Below, piece by piece: positions 7,688 to 16,065 of a stretch of DNA of 64,000 bases. Each line of letters starts with the position of its first letter. Positions within the stretch are counted from its first letter, which is position 1. The notes beneath the pieces are model-generated. The model saw only the letters and a list, made by a program, of their open reading frames with translations. It did not search any database and was not told the origin of the DNA. The DNA comes from DASUBV01 sp035532295 (GTDB lineage Bacteria; Actinomycetota; Actinomycetes; Streptosporangiales; Streptosporangiaceae): the NCBI GenBank assembly GCA_035532295.1, contig DATKRH010000292.1, positions 22,776 to 86,775 on the forward strand, read 5' to 3'. A program made the position numbers and the translations under genes.

Positions 7688-8926
7688 TTATGACTCGCCC
7701 GGGATCTGGCCGGCGGCAGCCGCCAGGCGGCGCAGGGCCAGTTCCGCGTACAGCGTCGTGCCGTCGGCCAGGACGGCATCATCAAAGACCGCCTCGGCGG
7801 AGTGATTGGACGGGGCCGTCGCGGCGTCGGCGCCCGGCGGGCACGCGCCCAGCATGACGAAGGCGCCGGGCACCTTCTCCAGCACGTAGGAGAAGTCCTC
7901 CGCGCCGGTGTCGGGGTTCGCCGCCCGGACGAACCGCTGCGCGCCGAACGTCTCGCCGACGGCCCGCTCGGCGAAGGCGAGCTCCGCGGCGTCGTTGACC
8001 GTGACCGGGTACCCCTCGATGAGCTCGGCGTCGGCGGTGAGCCCGTGGGCCGCGGCGATCTCCCGGATCAGGCGCAGCGTGGCGGACCGGGCCGCCGCCC
8101 GCGCCGCCGCGGAGAACGACCGGATCGTGGCGGAGAACCGGGCGTCGTCGGGAATCACGTTGTTGGTCGTCCCGGCGTGCAGGCTCCCGACGGTGATCAC
8201 GACCGGGTCGAACACGTCGAAACGCCGGGTGACCAGGGTCTGCAGCGCGGTCACGATCTCACAGGTGGCGGGGATGGGATCGGCGGCGTGGCTCGGCGAG
8301 GACGCATGACCGCCCCGGCCGTGCACGGTGACCTCCAGCGTGTCGGCGGCGGCCAGCATCGGGCCAGGACGGCCCCAGTAGACCCCGGTGGGGTGGATGC
8401 CCGAGATGACGTGCAGGGCGTAGGCGGCGACCGGCCGTTCCCCGGCGGCGTCGAGCACGCCCTCCTCGATCATCTGCCGTGCGCCATGCAGGCCCTCCTC
8501 GCCCGGCTGGAACATGAAGATGACGTTGCCGGGCACCTGCTCCCGGCGCGCGCACAGCAGCCGGGCGGCCCCGGCCAGCATCGCGGTGTGCAGGTCGTGG
8601 CCGCACGCGTGCATGACCCCGGCCACCTGCGAGGAGTACGGAACGCCGCTGCGCTCGGTCACCGGCAGCGCGTCCATGTCGCCGCGCAGCAGCACCGTCT
8701 GGCCGGGCCGGCCGCCGCGCAGCACGGCGGTCACCGAGCTCAGGCCGCGGCCGGTGGTGATCTCCAGCGGGAGCCCGTCCAGGGCCGCCAGCACCTTCGC
8801 CTGCGTCCGGGGCAGGTCGGTGCCGATCTCGGGATCGCGGTGGATCGCGTGCCGCAGCCGGGCCATCTCCTCGGCGATCGCGACAGCGTCGTCATGAACT
8901 CCAGCGTCAAGTGCTCCGGCCACCAT
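7688..8926 (-). CDS. M20 family amidohydrolase (N-acyl amino acid / hippurate hydrolase type)
   Basis: The 412-residue metallo-amidase has the M20D motifs: RGDMDALPVTE (residues 81-91), HACGHDLHTAM (106-116, metal-binding Cys and His) and PGEEG (141-145, catalytic Glu). A dimerisation domain occupies the middle (VTVHGRGGHASSP). Such enzymes hydrolyse N-acyl amino acids or similar amides; the substrate cannot be read from sequence. The start follows GAGGGGG with 6-base spacing. It is divergent from the CNNM/CorC gene and convergent with the LCP gene. Confidence 0.88.
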   Translation of the reverse strand: MVAGALDAGVHDDAVAIAEEMARLRHAIHRDPEIGTDLPRTQAKVLAALDGLPLEITTGRGLSSVTAVLRGGRPGQTVLLRGDMDALPVTERSGVPYSSQVAGVMHACGHDLHTAMLAGAARLLCARREQVPGNVIFMFQPGEEGLHGARQMIEEGVLDAAGERPVAAYALHVISGIHPTGVYWGRPGPMLAAADTLEVTVHGRGGHASSPSHAADPIPATCEIVTALQTLVTRRFDVFDPVVITVGSLHAGTTNNVIPDDARFSATIRSFSAAARAAARSATLRLIREIAAAHGLTADAELIEGYPVTVNDAAELAFAERAVGETFGAQRFVRAANPDTGAEDFSYVLEKVPGAFVMLGACPPGADAATAPSNHSAEAVFDDAVLADGTTLYAELALRRLAAAAGQIPGES

Positions 8927-9031
8927 TGTCGGCCCCCTCAGACGGCGGAACGAACCAGGATGTTCTGCCAGAATCGTAACGTGACGGCGATGACGCCGCT
9001 GGCCTGGCTCGCCGACCTTCCCGTGGCTGCG

Positions 9032-9037
9032 TAGACT
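9032..9037 (+). promoter_or_regulatory. Putative -10 box of the CNNM/CorC gene
   Basis: TAGACT, the same hexamer used before guaA and serA, lies about 100 bases upstream of the GTG start. Confidence 0.35.
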
Positions 9038-9137
9038 GACCGGATACCGCCGGGGTGCCGCGGCGCCCGCCGGGGCCGATGGCCGCCGAGAACGGCAGTC
9101 GTCGCGCCCGGCCGAGAATGAGGTCGGGGATCCAGAC

Positions 9138-10583
9138 GTGAATGGCGTCGGCTGGGACATTCTCCTTGTCCTGGCCGTCATCCTGATCGGGGGCTTCTTC
9201 GCGGGCGCGGAGATGGCTCTGGTTTCCCTCCGGGAAGGCCAGGTGCGCGCGCTGGCCAGGCGGGGGAAGAAGGGCCAGCGGGCGGCCAGGCTCGCGCAAG
9301 ACCCCAACCGGTTCCTGTCCGCGGTCCAGATCGGCGTGACCCTCGCGACCCTGCTGTCGGGGGCCTTCGGCGCCGACCTGCTGGCCGGCCGACTCCAGGA
9401 CTCGCTGGTCCCGCTGCTGCCGCGAGGCGTGGCCACGGTGGTCGCGATCGTCGTCGTCACCCTGGTGATCTCGTTCTTCACGCTGGTCTTCGGCGAACTG
9501 GCCCCCAAGCGCCTCGCGCTGCAGCGGGCCGAACGCGTCGCGCTAACAGCAGCCCCGGTCATCGACCGGATCGCGGCGCTGGCGACCCCGATCGTCTGGC
9601 TGCTGTCGAACTGCACGAACGTGGTGGTACGGATATTCGGCGGCGACCCCCGGGCCGGCCGCGGCGTCATGACCGACGAGGAACTGCGCGATATGGTGGC
9701 CGGGAATCAGGCTCTCGGCGTCGACGAGCGCAGCATCGTCAGCGAGGTGTTTAACGCGGGGAAGCGGCAGATCCGCGAGGTTCTGGTTCCGCGCACCGAG
9801 GTCGAGTTCCTGTCGGCCGTCATGCCGCTGGCCGAGGCCGCGGCGACGGCGGCCGACGCGCGCTACTCGCGGTTCCCGGTGTACCAGGACTCCTCCGATG
9901 ACGTGATCGGCTTCGTGCACGCCCGGGACCTCCTGGATCCCCGGCGCGACACCCCCGCCCAGCGCGTCGGCGAGCTCTGCAGGCCGGTGAAGTTCCTGCC
10001 GATCAGCAAGACGGTCCTGTCGGCGCTGTCGGAGATGCGCCGGGACCGCGCGCACCTGGCGATCGTGGTCGACGAGTACGGCGGCACGGCCGGCATCGTC
10101 ACCCTCGAGGACCTGGTCGAGGAGCTCATCGGGGACATTCAGGACGAATACGACGCCGAGAAGAGCCGGCCGCGGCAGCTCCAGGGCGGGCAGATCGAGG
10201 TGGACGGCCTGCTGAACCTGGACGAGTTCGCCGAGCAGACCGGGGTCGAGCTGCCCGAGGGCCCGTACGAGACGGTGGCCGGTTACCTGCTCTCCGCCCT
10301 GGGACACCTGCCGGGCGATGGCGAGTCGGCCGAGATAGCCGGGCGCAGGCTGACGGTGACCCAGCTGGACGGGCGGCGGATCGCGCGGGTGCGCGTGGGC
10401 CCGGCCGGATCGCCCGGCTCGCCCGGATCGCCCGGCTCGACGGGCTCGACGGGCTCGACGGGCTCGACGGGCTCGACGGGCTCGGCCGGATCGGCTGGCT
10501 CGGCCGGGCCGGACGGCCTGGACGCGACGGCCGGCGCGTCCGCCGCCGAGACGCCCAGGGAACCAGGCGCGGCGGCCCACTAG
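9138..10583 (+). CDS. CNNM/CorC (HlyC/CorC) family membrane protein with CBS pair
   Basis: The 481-residue protein has an N-terminal DUF21 transmembrane domain (about residues 1-190: ILIGGFFAGAEMALVS, then helices up to LSNCTNVVV). A CBS pair follows (about 205-340: VPRTEVEFLS, SRFPVYQDSSDDVIGFVH, DEYGGTAGIVTLEDLVEELIGDI). A CorC_HlyC domain occupies about 350-420. Relatives handle Mg2+/Co2+ or are mistakenly called hemolysins. The last 60 residues are a Gly-Ser-Pro/Thr repeat from a DNA microsatellite. The start is GTG. The stop codon overlaps the putative guaA -10 box. Confidence 0.9.
   Translation: MNGVGWDILLVLAVILIGGFFAGAEMALVSLREGQVRALARRGKKGQRAARLAQDPNRFLSAVQIGVTLATLLSGAFGADLLAGRLQDSLVPLLPRGVATVVAIVVVTLVISFFTLVFGELAPKRLALQRAERVALTAAPVIDRIAALATPIVWLLSNCTNVVVRIFGGDPRAGRGVMTDEELRDMVAGNQALGVDERSIVSEVFNAGKRQIREVLVPRTEVEFLSAVMPLAEAAATAADARYSRFPVYQDSSDDVIGFVHARDLLDPRRDTPAQRVGELCRPVKFLPISKTVLSALSEMRRDRAHLAIVVDEYGGTAGIVTLEDLVEELIGDIQDEYDAEKSRPRQLQGGQIEVDGLLNLDEFAEQTGVELPEGPYETVAGYLLSALGHLPGDGESAEIAGRRLTVTQLDGRRIARVRVGPAGSPGSPGSPGSTGSTGSTGSTGSTGSAGSAGSAGPDGLDATAGASAAETPREPGAAAH
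10406..10505 (+). repeat. 9-bp microsatellite in the CorC tail
   Basis: Five perfect copies of ggctcgacg (10434-10478) are flanked by ggatcgccc and ggctcggcc variants. They encode a GSP/GST/GSA repeat tail. Confidence 0.9.
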
Positions 10584-10586
10584 ACT
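10581..10586 (+). promoter_or_regulatory. Putative guaA -10 box
   Basis: TAGACT overlaps the stop codon of the upstream gene and would give a leader of about 60 bases for guaA. Confidence 0.4.
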
Positions 10587-10652
10587 GGGCGACTGCGCGC
10601 CGCACTTGCACGCGCTGCCGCATGCTGGGGCGTTCCTGGGGGTTTACCGGTC

Positions 10653-12338
10653 ATGACCAGCGAATTGGGCATGGGTCCCGCTTCGGGCACCGCTCTGGAA
10701 GGCGCAGCCCTGGAAGCCAGCCGCGTCCTGGTGGTGGACTTCGGGGCCCAGTACGCGCAGCTCATCGCCCGCCGGGTCCGCGAGTGCCACGTGTACTCCC
10801 GGATCGTCCCGAGCACCATGTCCACCGAGCAGATGATGGCCCTGCGGCCGACGGCGATCATCTTGTCCGGCGGCCCGTCGTCGGTCTACGCGGCGGGCGC
10901 GCCGCCCGCCCCGGAGGGCCTGCTCACGGCGGGCGTGCCGATCCTCGGCATCTGCTACGGCTTCCAGCTCATGGTGGCCGGGCTGGGCGGCACCGTGGCG
11001 CGGACCGGCGGCGGCGAGTACGGCGCCACGGCGCTGGACCTGACGGGCGCCGGAAGCCAGGGCGGTGACGGGGCCAAGGCAGGTAACGGGGGCGCGGGGG
11101 GTGGCGGCGGCACGGGCGCGGCAGTCCTGCTCGGCGGACTGCCAGCCAGCCAGCAGGTGTGGATGTCGCACGGTGACACCTGCGCCGTCGCGCCGCCCGG
11201 CTTCGCCGTGACCGCGCGGACCGCGGCCACGCCGGTGGCCGCGGCCGAGGATCCGGACCGGAGCCTGTACGGGGTGCAGTTCCATCCCGAGGTCCTGCAC
11301 ACCGAGCACGGGATGGAGATCCTGCGCCGCTTCCTGGCCGCCGCCGGATGCGAGCCGACCTGGACGACCCACAGCGTCATCGAGGAGCAGACCGGCCGGA
11401 TCCGGGCGCAGGTGGGCGGGGCCAGGGCGATCTGCGGGCTGTCGGGCGGGGTGGACTCGGCGGTGGCGGCCGCGCTGGTCCAGCGGGCCATCGGACACCA
11501 GCTGACCTGCGTCTTCGTCGACCACGGGCTGCTGCGGACCGGCGAGGCGGAGCAGGTCGAGAAGGATTTCGTCGCCGCCACCGGCGTCGATCTGAAGGTG
11601 GTCGACGCCGCCGGGGTGTTCCTGGCCGCGCTGGCAGGGGTGACCGACCCCGAGCAGAAGCGGAAGATCATCGGGCGGGAGTTCATCCGGGCGTTCGAGC
11701 AGGCGGCGCGGGAGATCACCGCCGAGGCCGGAGCCGCGGGCGGCGAGGTGTCCTTCCTCGTCCAGGGCACCCTCTATCCCGACGTGGTGGAGTCCGGCGG
11801 CGGGACCGGCACGGCCAACATCAAGTCTCATCACAACGTCGGCGGCCTCCCGGAGGACCTGGGCTTCGAGCTGGTCGAGCCGCTGCGCGCGCTGTTCAAG
11901 GACGAGGTCCGCCAGGTCGGTGCCGAGCTGGGCCTGCCGCCCGAGATCGTCTGGCGGCAGCCGTTCCCGGGGCCGGGCCTGGCGATCAGGATCGTCGGGG
12001 AGGTCACCGCCGAGCGGCTGCGGATCGCCGCGGCGGCCGATGCCATCGCCCGCGAGGAACTGTCCCGGGCGGGCCTGGACCGCGAGATCTGGCAATGCCC
12101 CGTGGTCCTGCTGGCCGATGTCCGGTCGGTCGGGGTCCAGGGCGATGGCCGCAGCTACGGGTACCCGGTCGTGCTCAGGCCGGTCACCAGCGAGGACGCG
12201 ATGACGGCCGACTGGGCGCGGCTGCCGGATCAGGTGCTGGCCACGATCTCGACCCGGATCACCAACGAGGTGCCCGAGATCAACCGCGTGGTTTTCGACG
12301 TGACCAGCAAGCCGCCGGGCACCATCGAGTGGGAGTAG
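10653..12338 (+). CDS. guaA: GMP synthase (glutamine-hydrolysing)
   Basis: The 561-residue enzyme converts XMP to GMP using ATP and glutamine. The class I amidotransferase domain has nucleophile C101 (LGICYGFQ) and the H211/E213 pair (QFHPEV). The ATP pyrophosphatase loop is SGGVDS (264-269). The C-terminal dimerisation domain ends KPPGTIEWE, as in all GuaA. An odd Gly/Ala-rich insertion of about 25 residues (131-156) interrupts the amidotransferase domain and makes this protein longer than the usual 520-530 residues. It faces kynureninase across 23 bases. Confidence 0.95.
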   Translation: MTSELGMGPASGTALEGAALEASRVLVVDFGAQYAQLIARRVRECHVYSRIVPSTMSTEQMMALRPTAIILSGGPSSVYAAGAPPAPEGLLTAGVPILGICYGFQLMVAGLGGTVARTGGGEYGATALDLTGAGSQGGDGAKAGNGGAGGGGGTGAAVLLGGLPASQQVWMSHGDTCAVAPPGFAVTARTAATPVAAAEDPDRSLYGVQFHPEVLHTEHGMEILRRFLAAAGCEPTWTTHSVIEEQTGRIRAQVGGARAICGLSGGVDSAVAAALVQRAIGHQLTCVFVDHGLLRTGEAEQVEKDFVAATGVDLKVVDAAGVFLAALAGVTDPEQKRKIIGREFIRAFEQAAREITAEAGAAGGEVSFLVQGTLYPDVVESGGGTGTANIKSHHNVGGLPEDLGFELVEPLRALFKDEVRQVGAELGLPPEIVWRQPFPGPGLAIRIVGEVTAERLRIAAAADAIAREELSRAGLDREIWQCPVVLLADVRSVGVQGDGRSYGYPVVLRPVTSEDAMTADWARLPDQVLATISTRITNEVPEINRVVFDVTSKPPGTIEWE

Positions 12339-12361
12339 CCGGCCCGGCGAGGTAACCGTGG

Positions 12362-13645
12362 TCAGGTCACCTCGGAGGGCTCGGCGGGCAGGTCGTCGGG
12401 CAGGTCGTCGTAGGTCTTGTCCGCCGCGATCTGCCGGAGCTTGTCCAGGGCCCCCCAGACGTCGGTGAAGCTGGTCGTGATCGGCGCCGGGCCGAGCCGC
12501 AGCCGGTCCGGCGTGCGGTAGTCGCCGATGACCTTCTCCCGGATCAGCGCCTGACTGATCCGGAAGGCCTCGGGGTGGCGGAAGGTGACGTGCCCGCCGC
12601 GCCGGTCGTCGGCGCGGGGCGAGGCCAGGGCGAAGCCGTGCGGCGCCAGCCACTCGTCGGCCAGGCCGATCAGGTAGCTCGTCAGCGCCATGCTCTTGGC
12701 CCGGAGCCGGTCGATGCCGGCCTCGCCGAGCAGGCGGGTGCCTTCCTCGACGGCGACCGTCCCGATGATCTGCGGGGTGCCGGTGGCGAACGCGTCAATG
12801 CCCGGCGCCGGGTCGTAGCTGGGCCCCATGGCGAACCGGTCCCGCTGGCCGAACCAGCCCCAGATCGGCTGGCGCAGCCGGTCCTGCAGGTCCTCGCGGA
12901 CATACAGGAACGCCGGGGCGCCGGGGCCGGCGTTCACGTACTTGTAGGTGCAGCCGACGGCCAGGTCGGCGCCCGCCGCGTCCAGTTCGACCGGCACCGA
13001 CCCCACCGCGTGGCACAGATCCCAGATGACCAGGCCGCCGGCCCGGTGCACCAGGTCGGTCAGCCCGGCCATGTCGACCAGGGCGCCGCTGCGGTAGGCG
13101 ACATGCGACAGGCTCACCAGCGCGACCCGGTCGTCCAGCGCCTCGGCCAGCGTCTGCGCCGCGACACCCTCGTCCGGGTCGGTGTGCAGCAGCCGCAGCT
13201 CGCAGCCGCGCTGCGCCGCGATTCCCTCCAGGACATAGCGATCGGTGGGAAAGTTGTCGTCGTCGGTGATGATCACGTCGCGGCCGCGCTGGGCGTCCAG
13301 CGCCGCCGACGCCAGCTTGTACAGGTTGACCGTGACCGAGTCGGACACCAGGACCTGGCCCGGCGCCGCGCCGAGCAGATGCTCGGCCAGCATGTCGCCG
13401 GCCTGCCGGGGCAGCCCGATCCAGTTCTGCCAGGACCGCACGAGGCCGACGCCCCAGTCCTGGTCGACCACCTCGGCGATCCGCGCCTGACTGCGCACCG
13501 GCAGCGGGCCCAGGGAGTTCCCGTCCAGGTAGATCAGCTCGCGGTCGTCGCGCACGAACCGATCCCGGAACGCGGCGAGCTGATCCTCCGCGTCCATTGC
13601 TTCCGCATATGCCCGATCTGTGGAAAATGGCGTCACAGGTACCAC
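12362..13645 (-). CDS. kynU: Kynureninase
   Basis: The 427-residue PLP enzyme cleaves kynurenine to anthranilate and alanine. YLDGNSLGPLP near the N-terminus, D209/H212 in the DLCHAVG cofactor site, and TYKYVNAGPG with PLP lysine K235 identify the family. The start is a GTG; a downstream in-frame ATG (residue 17) is possible because no strong ribosome site is visible. No other tryptophan-catabolic gene is in the window. Confidence 0.9.
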   Translation of the reverse strand: MVPVTPFSTDRAYAEAMDAEDQLAAFRDRFVRDDRELIYLDGNSLGPLPVRSQARIAEVVDQDWGVGLVRSWQNWIGLPRQAGDMLAEHLLGAAPGQVLVSDSVTVNLYKLASAALDAQRGRDVIITDDDNFPTDRYVLEGIAAQRGCELRLLHTDPDEGVAAQTLAEALDDRVALVSLSHVAYRSGALVDMAGLTDLVHRAGGLVIWDLCHAVGSVPVELDAAGADLAVGCTYKYVNAGPGAPAFLYVREDLQDRLRQPIWGWFGQRDRFAMGPSYDPAPGIDAFATGTPQIIGTVAVEEGTRLLGEAGIDRLRAKSMALTSYLIGLADEWLAPHGFALASPRADDRRGGHVTFRHPEAFRISQALIREKVIGDYRTPDRLRLGPAPITTSFTDVWGALDKLRQIAADKTYDDLPDDLPAEPSEVT

Positions 13646-13669
13646 CCTAACTCCAGGCCCCTGATCTCA

Positions 13670-13701
13670 CCCGTTACCCGGTGCACCCCAGAGTTAACGG
13701 G
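13670..13701. promoter_or_regulatory. Inverted repeat upstream of kynU
   Basis: CCCGTTA and TAACGGG, 18 bases apart, lie 25-56 bases before the kynU start. This is a possible operator with no known regulator. Confidence 0.25.
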
Positions 13702-13746
13702 GTCGGCCGGGTAGCCCGGAAGTTCATCGCCCGCTAACTGCGCCAG

Positions 13747-13793
13747 CGAGCGCGGCCGGGCCTGTATCAGCATTGGCTGCCCGGCCGCGCTCG
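13747..13793 (-). terminator. Strong hairpin terminator after the CMD-like gene
   Basis: A perfect 15-base stem (cgagcgcggccgggc and its complement) has a 17-base loop. It lies 19 bases beyond the stop of the minus-strand CMD gene and ends the long minus-strand block. Confidence 0.7.
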
Positions 13794-13811
13794 CCTTGGC
13801 ACATTCGCGAC

Positions 13812-14126
13812 TCAGGTGCCGAGGTCCGCCTCAGCGACCGTGATCGCGAAGCCCAGCGCCCGCATCACGTTCCCGCCGGCTGACACCACCTTCGCCGTAC
13901 CAACCACCGGGGCCACGGCGATCAGGACGTCCTGAACGTCCTGCTCGGTAATGCCGCTGTCGGCGGCGGCGCCGGCGTTCGCTAGGTAGGACGCTGGCGG
14001 GGCATCGACGGCCACCAGGGCGGCGATCCTGGCGAGCATCAACTCTCGTGGCATGAGGTGACTGTGCTCGATCGACGTGGTGTTGATATCGATCAGCGTG
14101 TCGAGCACAGGCGTAGCTGCGGGCAT
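13812..14126 (-). CDS. Carboxymuconolactone decarboxylase-like small protein
   Basis: The 104-residue all-helical protein resembles the CMD/AhpD-like family (MPRELMLARIAALVAV, then DVLIAVAPVVGTAKVVSA). It lacks the CxxC pair of AhpD peroxidases, so peroxidase activity is not expected. The start at 14126 follows GGGAGG; an upstream ATG at 14159 lacks a good site. It lies 112 bases after the CoxG gene on the same strand and may belong to that operon. Confidence 0.72.
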   Translation of the reverse strand: MPAATPVLDTLIDINTTSIEHSHLMPRELMLARIAALVAVDAPPASYLANAGAAADSGITEQDVQDVLIAVAPVVGTAKVVSAGGNVMRALGFAITVAEADLGT

Positions 14127-14238
14127 GAAAGCCTCCCTTGGATCGTGCGGTGATGACATCGCCCAGTAGATCGTTTAACACAATGTGAGGCATCATCCAC
14201 GCAGGGTGAGCTTCGGCCGACGTCGGCCTGCCTTACCG

Positions 14239-15204
14239 CTAGCCGCGCGAACGGCGGCGCACGCGCCGGATGCTGACCACCACGACGGCGATGGCCACGA
14301 CGCCGGCCGCCACGGGGATCGCCCGCTTGAGCACCGGGAGCCCGGCCACGCTGAGCAGGTCGATGGCCTCGTCGTTGGCCTGCCAGGACGGCGCCCCGGC
14401 CGGAGCCGCCGGAACGGGCCGGAGCCGGGCCGGGGGAGTCTCCCGCGGGCCGGCGGCGGTTCCGGCGGGCCCGGAGCCGTTGGCGGCGGCGGTACCGGCG
14501 GGGGCGCCGCCGGGCGCCGTGTCCAGCGACCCGGCCGGGGCTTCGCTCAGGGACAGGCCCCGGCTGGCGAGCCGCTGCCGGATGTCGTCGACCGACGCGG
14601 GGCCGATGTGGTCGATCGCCAGCAGTTGCTGCGGCGTGCAGGCCGCCAGGTCGCCGACGGTGTGGACGCCCTCGCGGCGCAGGCTGTTGTAGGCCCGCAG
14701 CGGCAGGTCCAGCTCCTCGATCGGCAGCGCCCCGGTGGCGGGCACGCCGGCCGCGGGCGGCTCGGCCGCCAGCAGCTTGGCCAGGTTATCCGCGAAAATG
14801 CCGATCAGCCTGCCGCCGACCTCGCTCAGCACGCCGCGGCCGAACTGGGCGGGCTTGCCGGTCACGTTCAGGTTGGTCAGGACGGTGACATGCGTCTCGT
14901 TGCCCTGGCCGGTGAGTTCCGAGCGCACCGACGCCGACGCGGTGCCGGCGCCGCGGGTCTCCTTGCCGGATGCCTCCAGCGTCACCACGCCGGCTTCCCG
15001 GTTGCGCTCGGTGAACTTGGCCTTGCCCGCGTACGTCATCGAGATGGGCCCGACCTTGACCTTGATCTTGCCGGTGATCTCGTCACCGGTGACTGAGTCG
15101 AGGGTGGCGCCCGGCATGCAGGGCGCCACCTTCTCGACATCAAGCAACACATCCCACGCCTGGTCCAGGGGAACCGGGACGGTGAATGAGTGCGTGAGCT
15201 CCAT
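14239..15204 (-). CDS. CoxG-type SRPBCC protein fused to an RNA polymerase alpha-CTD-like domain and a membrane anchor
   Basis: The 321-residue protein has three parts. Residues 1-148 form a CoxG-like SRPBCC domain (PLDQAWDVLLDVEKVAPCMPGA, then KVGPISMTYAGKAKF), the family that helps assemble or tether molybdenum CO dehydrogenases. Residues 159-220 closely match the alpha C-terminal domain of RNA polymerase (LPIEELDLPLRAYNSL, then TVGDLAACTPQQLL, DHIGPASVDDI, LASRGLSL). After a Pro/Ala-rich linker comes a transmembrane helix (about 294-312) and a basic RRVRRRSR end. R170, N173, G201 and S204 match E. coli alpha R265, N268, G296 and S299; K298 is Ala here. The start is 3 bases after the medium subunit stop, so it is the fourth gene of the hydroxylase operon. 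Confidence 0.85.
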   Translation of the reverse strand: MELTHSFTVPVPLDQAWDVLLDVEKVAPCMPGATLDSVTGDEITGKIKVKVGPISMTYAGKAKFTERNREAGVVTLEASGKETRGAGTASASVRSELTGQGNETHVTVLTNLNVTGKPAQFGRGVLSEVGGRLIGIFADNLAKLLAAEPPAAGVPATGALPIEELDLPLRAYNSLRREGVHTVGDLAACTPQQLLAIDHIGPASVDDIRQRLASRGLSLSEAPAGSLDTAPGGAPAGTAAANGSGPAGTAAGPRETPPARLRPVPAAPAGAPSWQANDEAIDLLSVAGLPVLKRAIPVAAGVVAIAVVVVSIRRVRRRSRG

Positions 15205-15207
15205 CTG

Positions 15208-16065
15208 TCAGACTCCTGCCGCCGCTGCGAGTGCCCGGCCGGTCAGGACCCGCGCGAGGTGGCGCCGGTAATCGGGCGCCCCGTGCAGGTCGGCCGGTGG
15301 CTGTGTTCCCTCGTCTGCCCCGGCCGCGGCGGCCCGGATCGCGCCGACGCTGGCTTCCGCGCCCGCCATGGCCGATTCAGTAGCCGATGCCCGGACCGGT
15401 ACTGGGCCCATATTGGTCAGCCCGATCCTGGCTTCGGCCACGTGGCCGTTGGAACGCCTCGCCAGCGCAGCGACGCCGACCGTGGCCCACGACTGCGCAG
15501 TTCGATGGAACTTCTCGTAACGATAGCCCCAGTCGGGTCCGAGCTTCGGCACCCGTACCCCGGTCAGGACCTCGCTGGGCTCCAGCGCGGTGGTCAGGTA
15601 GTCGACGAAGAAGTCGCTGGCCGCGATTTCCCGCTCGCCGCCGGGCCCCCGGGCCAGGAGCACCGCGTCCAGCGCGAGGACCACCGCCGGCAGGTCGCCG
15701 GCCGGGTCGCCGTGCACCAGCGAGCCGCCCAGCGTGCCGCGGTGCCGGATGGCCGGGTCGGCCACCGTGCCGGTGGCCTGGGCCAGCAGGCCGCAGTGCT
15801 CGGCGATCAGGGGGTCGTGCATGACCCGGTAGTGCGTGGTCCCGGCCCCGATGACCAGCCAGTCGCCGGCGTCGCTGATTCCCTGCAGCTCATCCAGCGC
15901 GCCGACGTCCACCAGCAGCTCGGGATAGGCCAGCCGCAGCCGCAGCAGGGGCAGCAGGCTCTGGCCGCCGGCGATGACCTTGGCGTCGTCGCCGCCGGCG
16001 GCCAGCGCCGCGATGGCGTCATCCAGCGTTCCGGGCCGGATGTACTCGAAGCTAGCCGGGATCAT
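15208..16065 (-). CDS. Molybdenum hydroxylase medium (FAD) subunit, CoxM/XdhB-like
   Basis: The 285-residue FAD subunit passes electrons from the FeS subunit to an acceptor. The flavin-binding motifs AGGQSLLPLLRLRLA and ATVADPAIRHRGTLGGSL match the CO dehydrogenase/xanthine dehydrogenase medium subunit. Its ATG overlaps the large subunit stop by 4 bases, and CoxG follows after 3 bases. Confidence 0.92.
   Translation of the reverse strand: MIPASFEYIRPGTLDDAIAALAAGGDDAKVIAGGQSLLPLLRLRLAYPELLVDVGALDELQGISDAGDWLVIGAGTTHYRVMHDPLIAEHCGLLAQATGTVADPAIRHRGTLGGSLVHGDPAGDLPAVVLALDAVLLARGPGGEREIAASDFFVDYLTTALEPSEVLTGVRVPKLGPDWGYRYEKFHRTAQSWATVGVAALARRSNGHVAEARIGLTNMGPVPVRASATESAMAGAEASVGAIRAAAAGADEGTQPPADLHGAPDYRRHLARVLTGRALAAAAGV

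Noticed and set aside
10644..12653. A 669-codon minus-strand frame opposite guaA
   Set aside because: It is antisense to GMP synthase, spans into kynureninase and shows no domain.
13812..14126. AhpD alkylhydroperoxidase
   Set aside because: The CxxC catalytic pair is missing, so only membership of the wider CMD-like family is supported.
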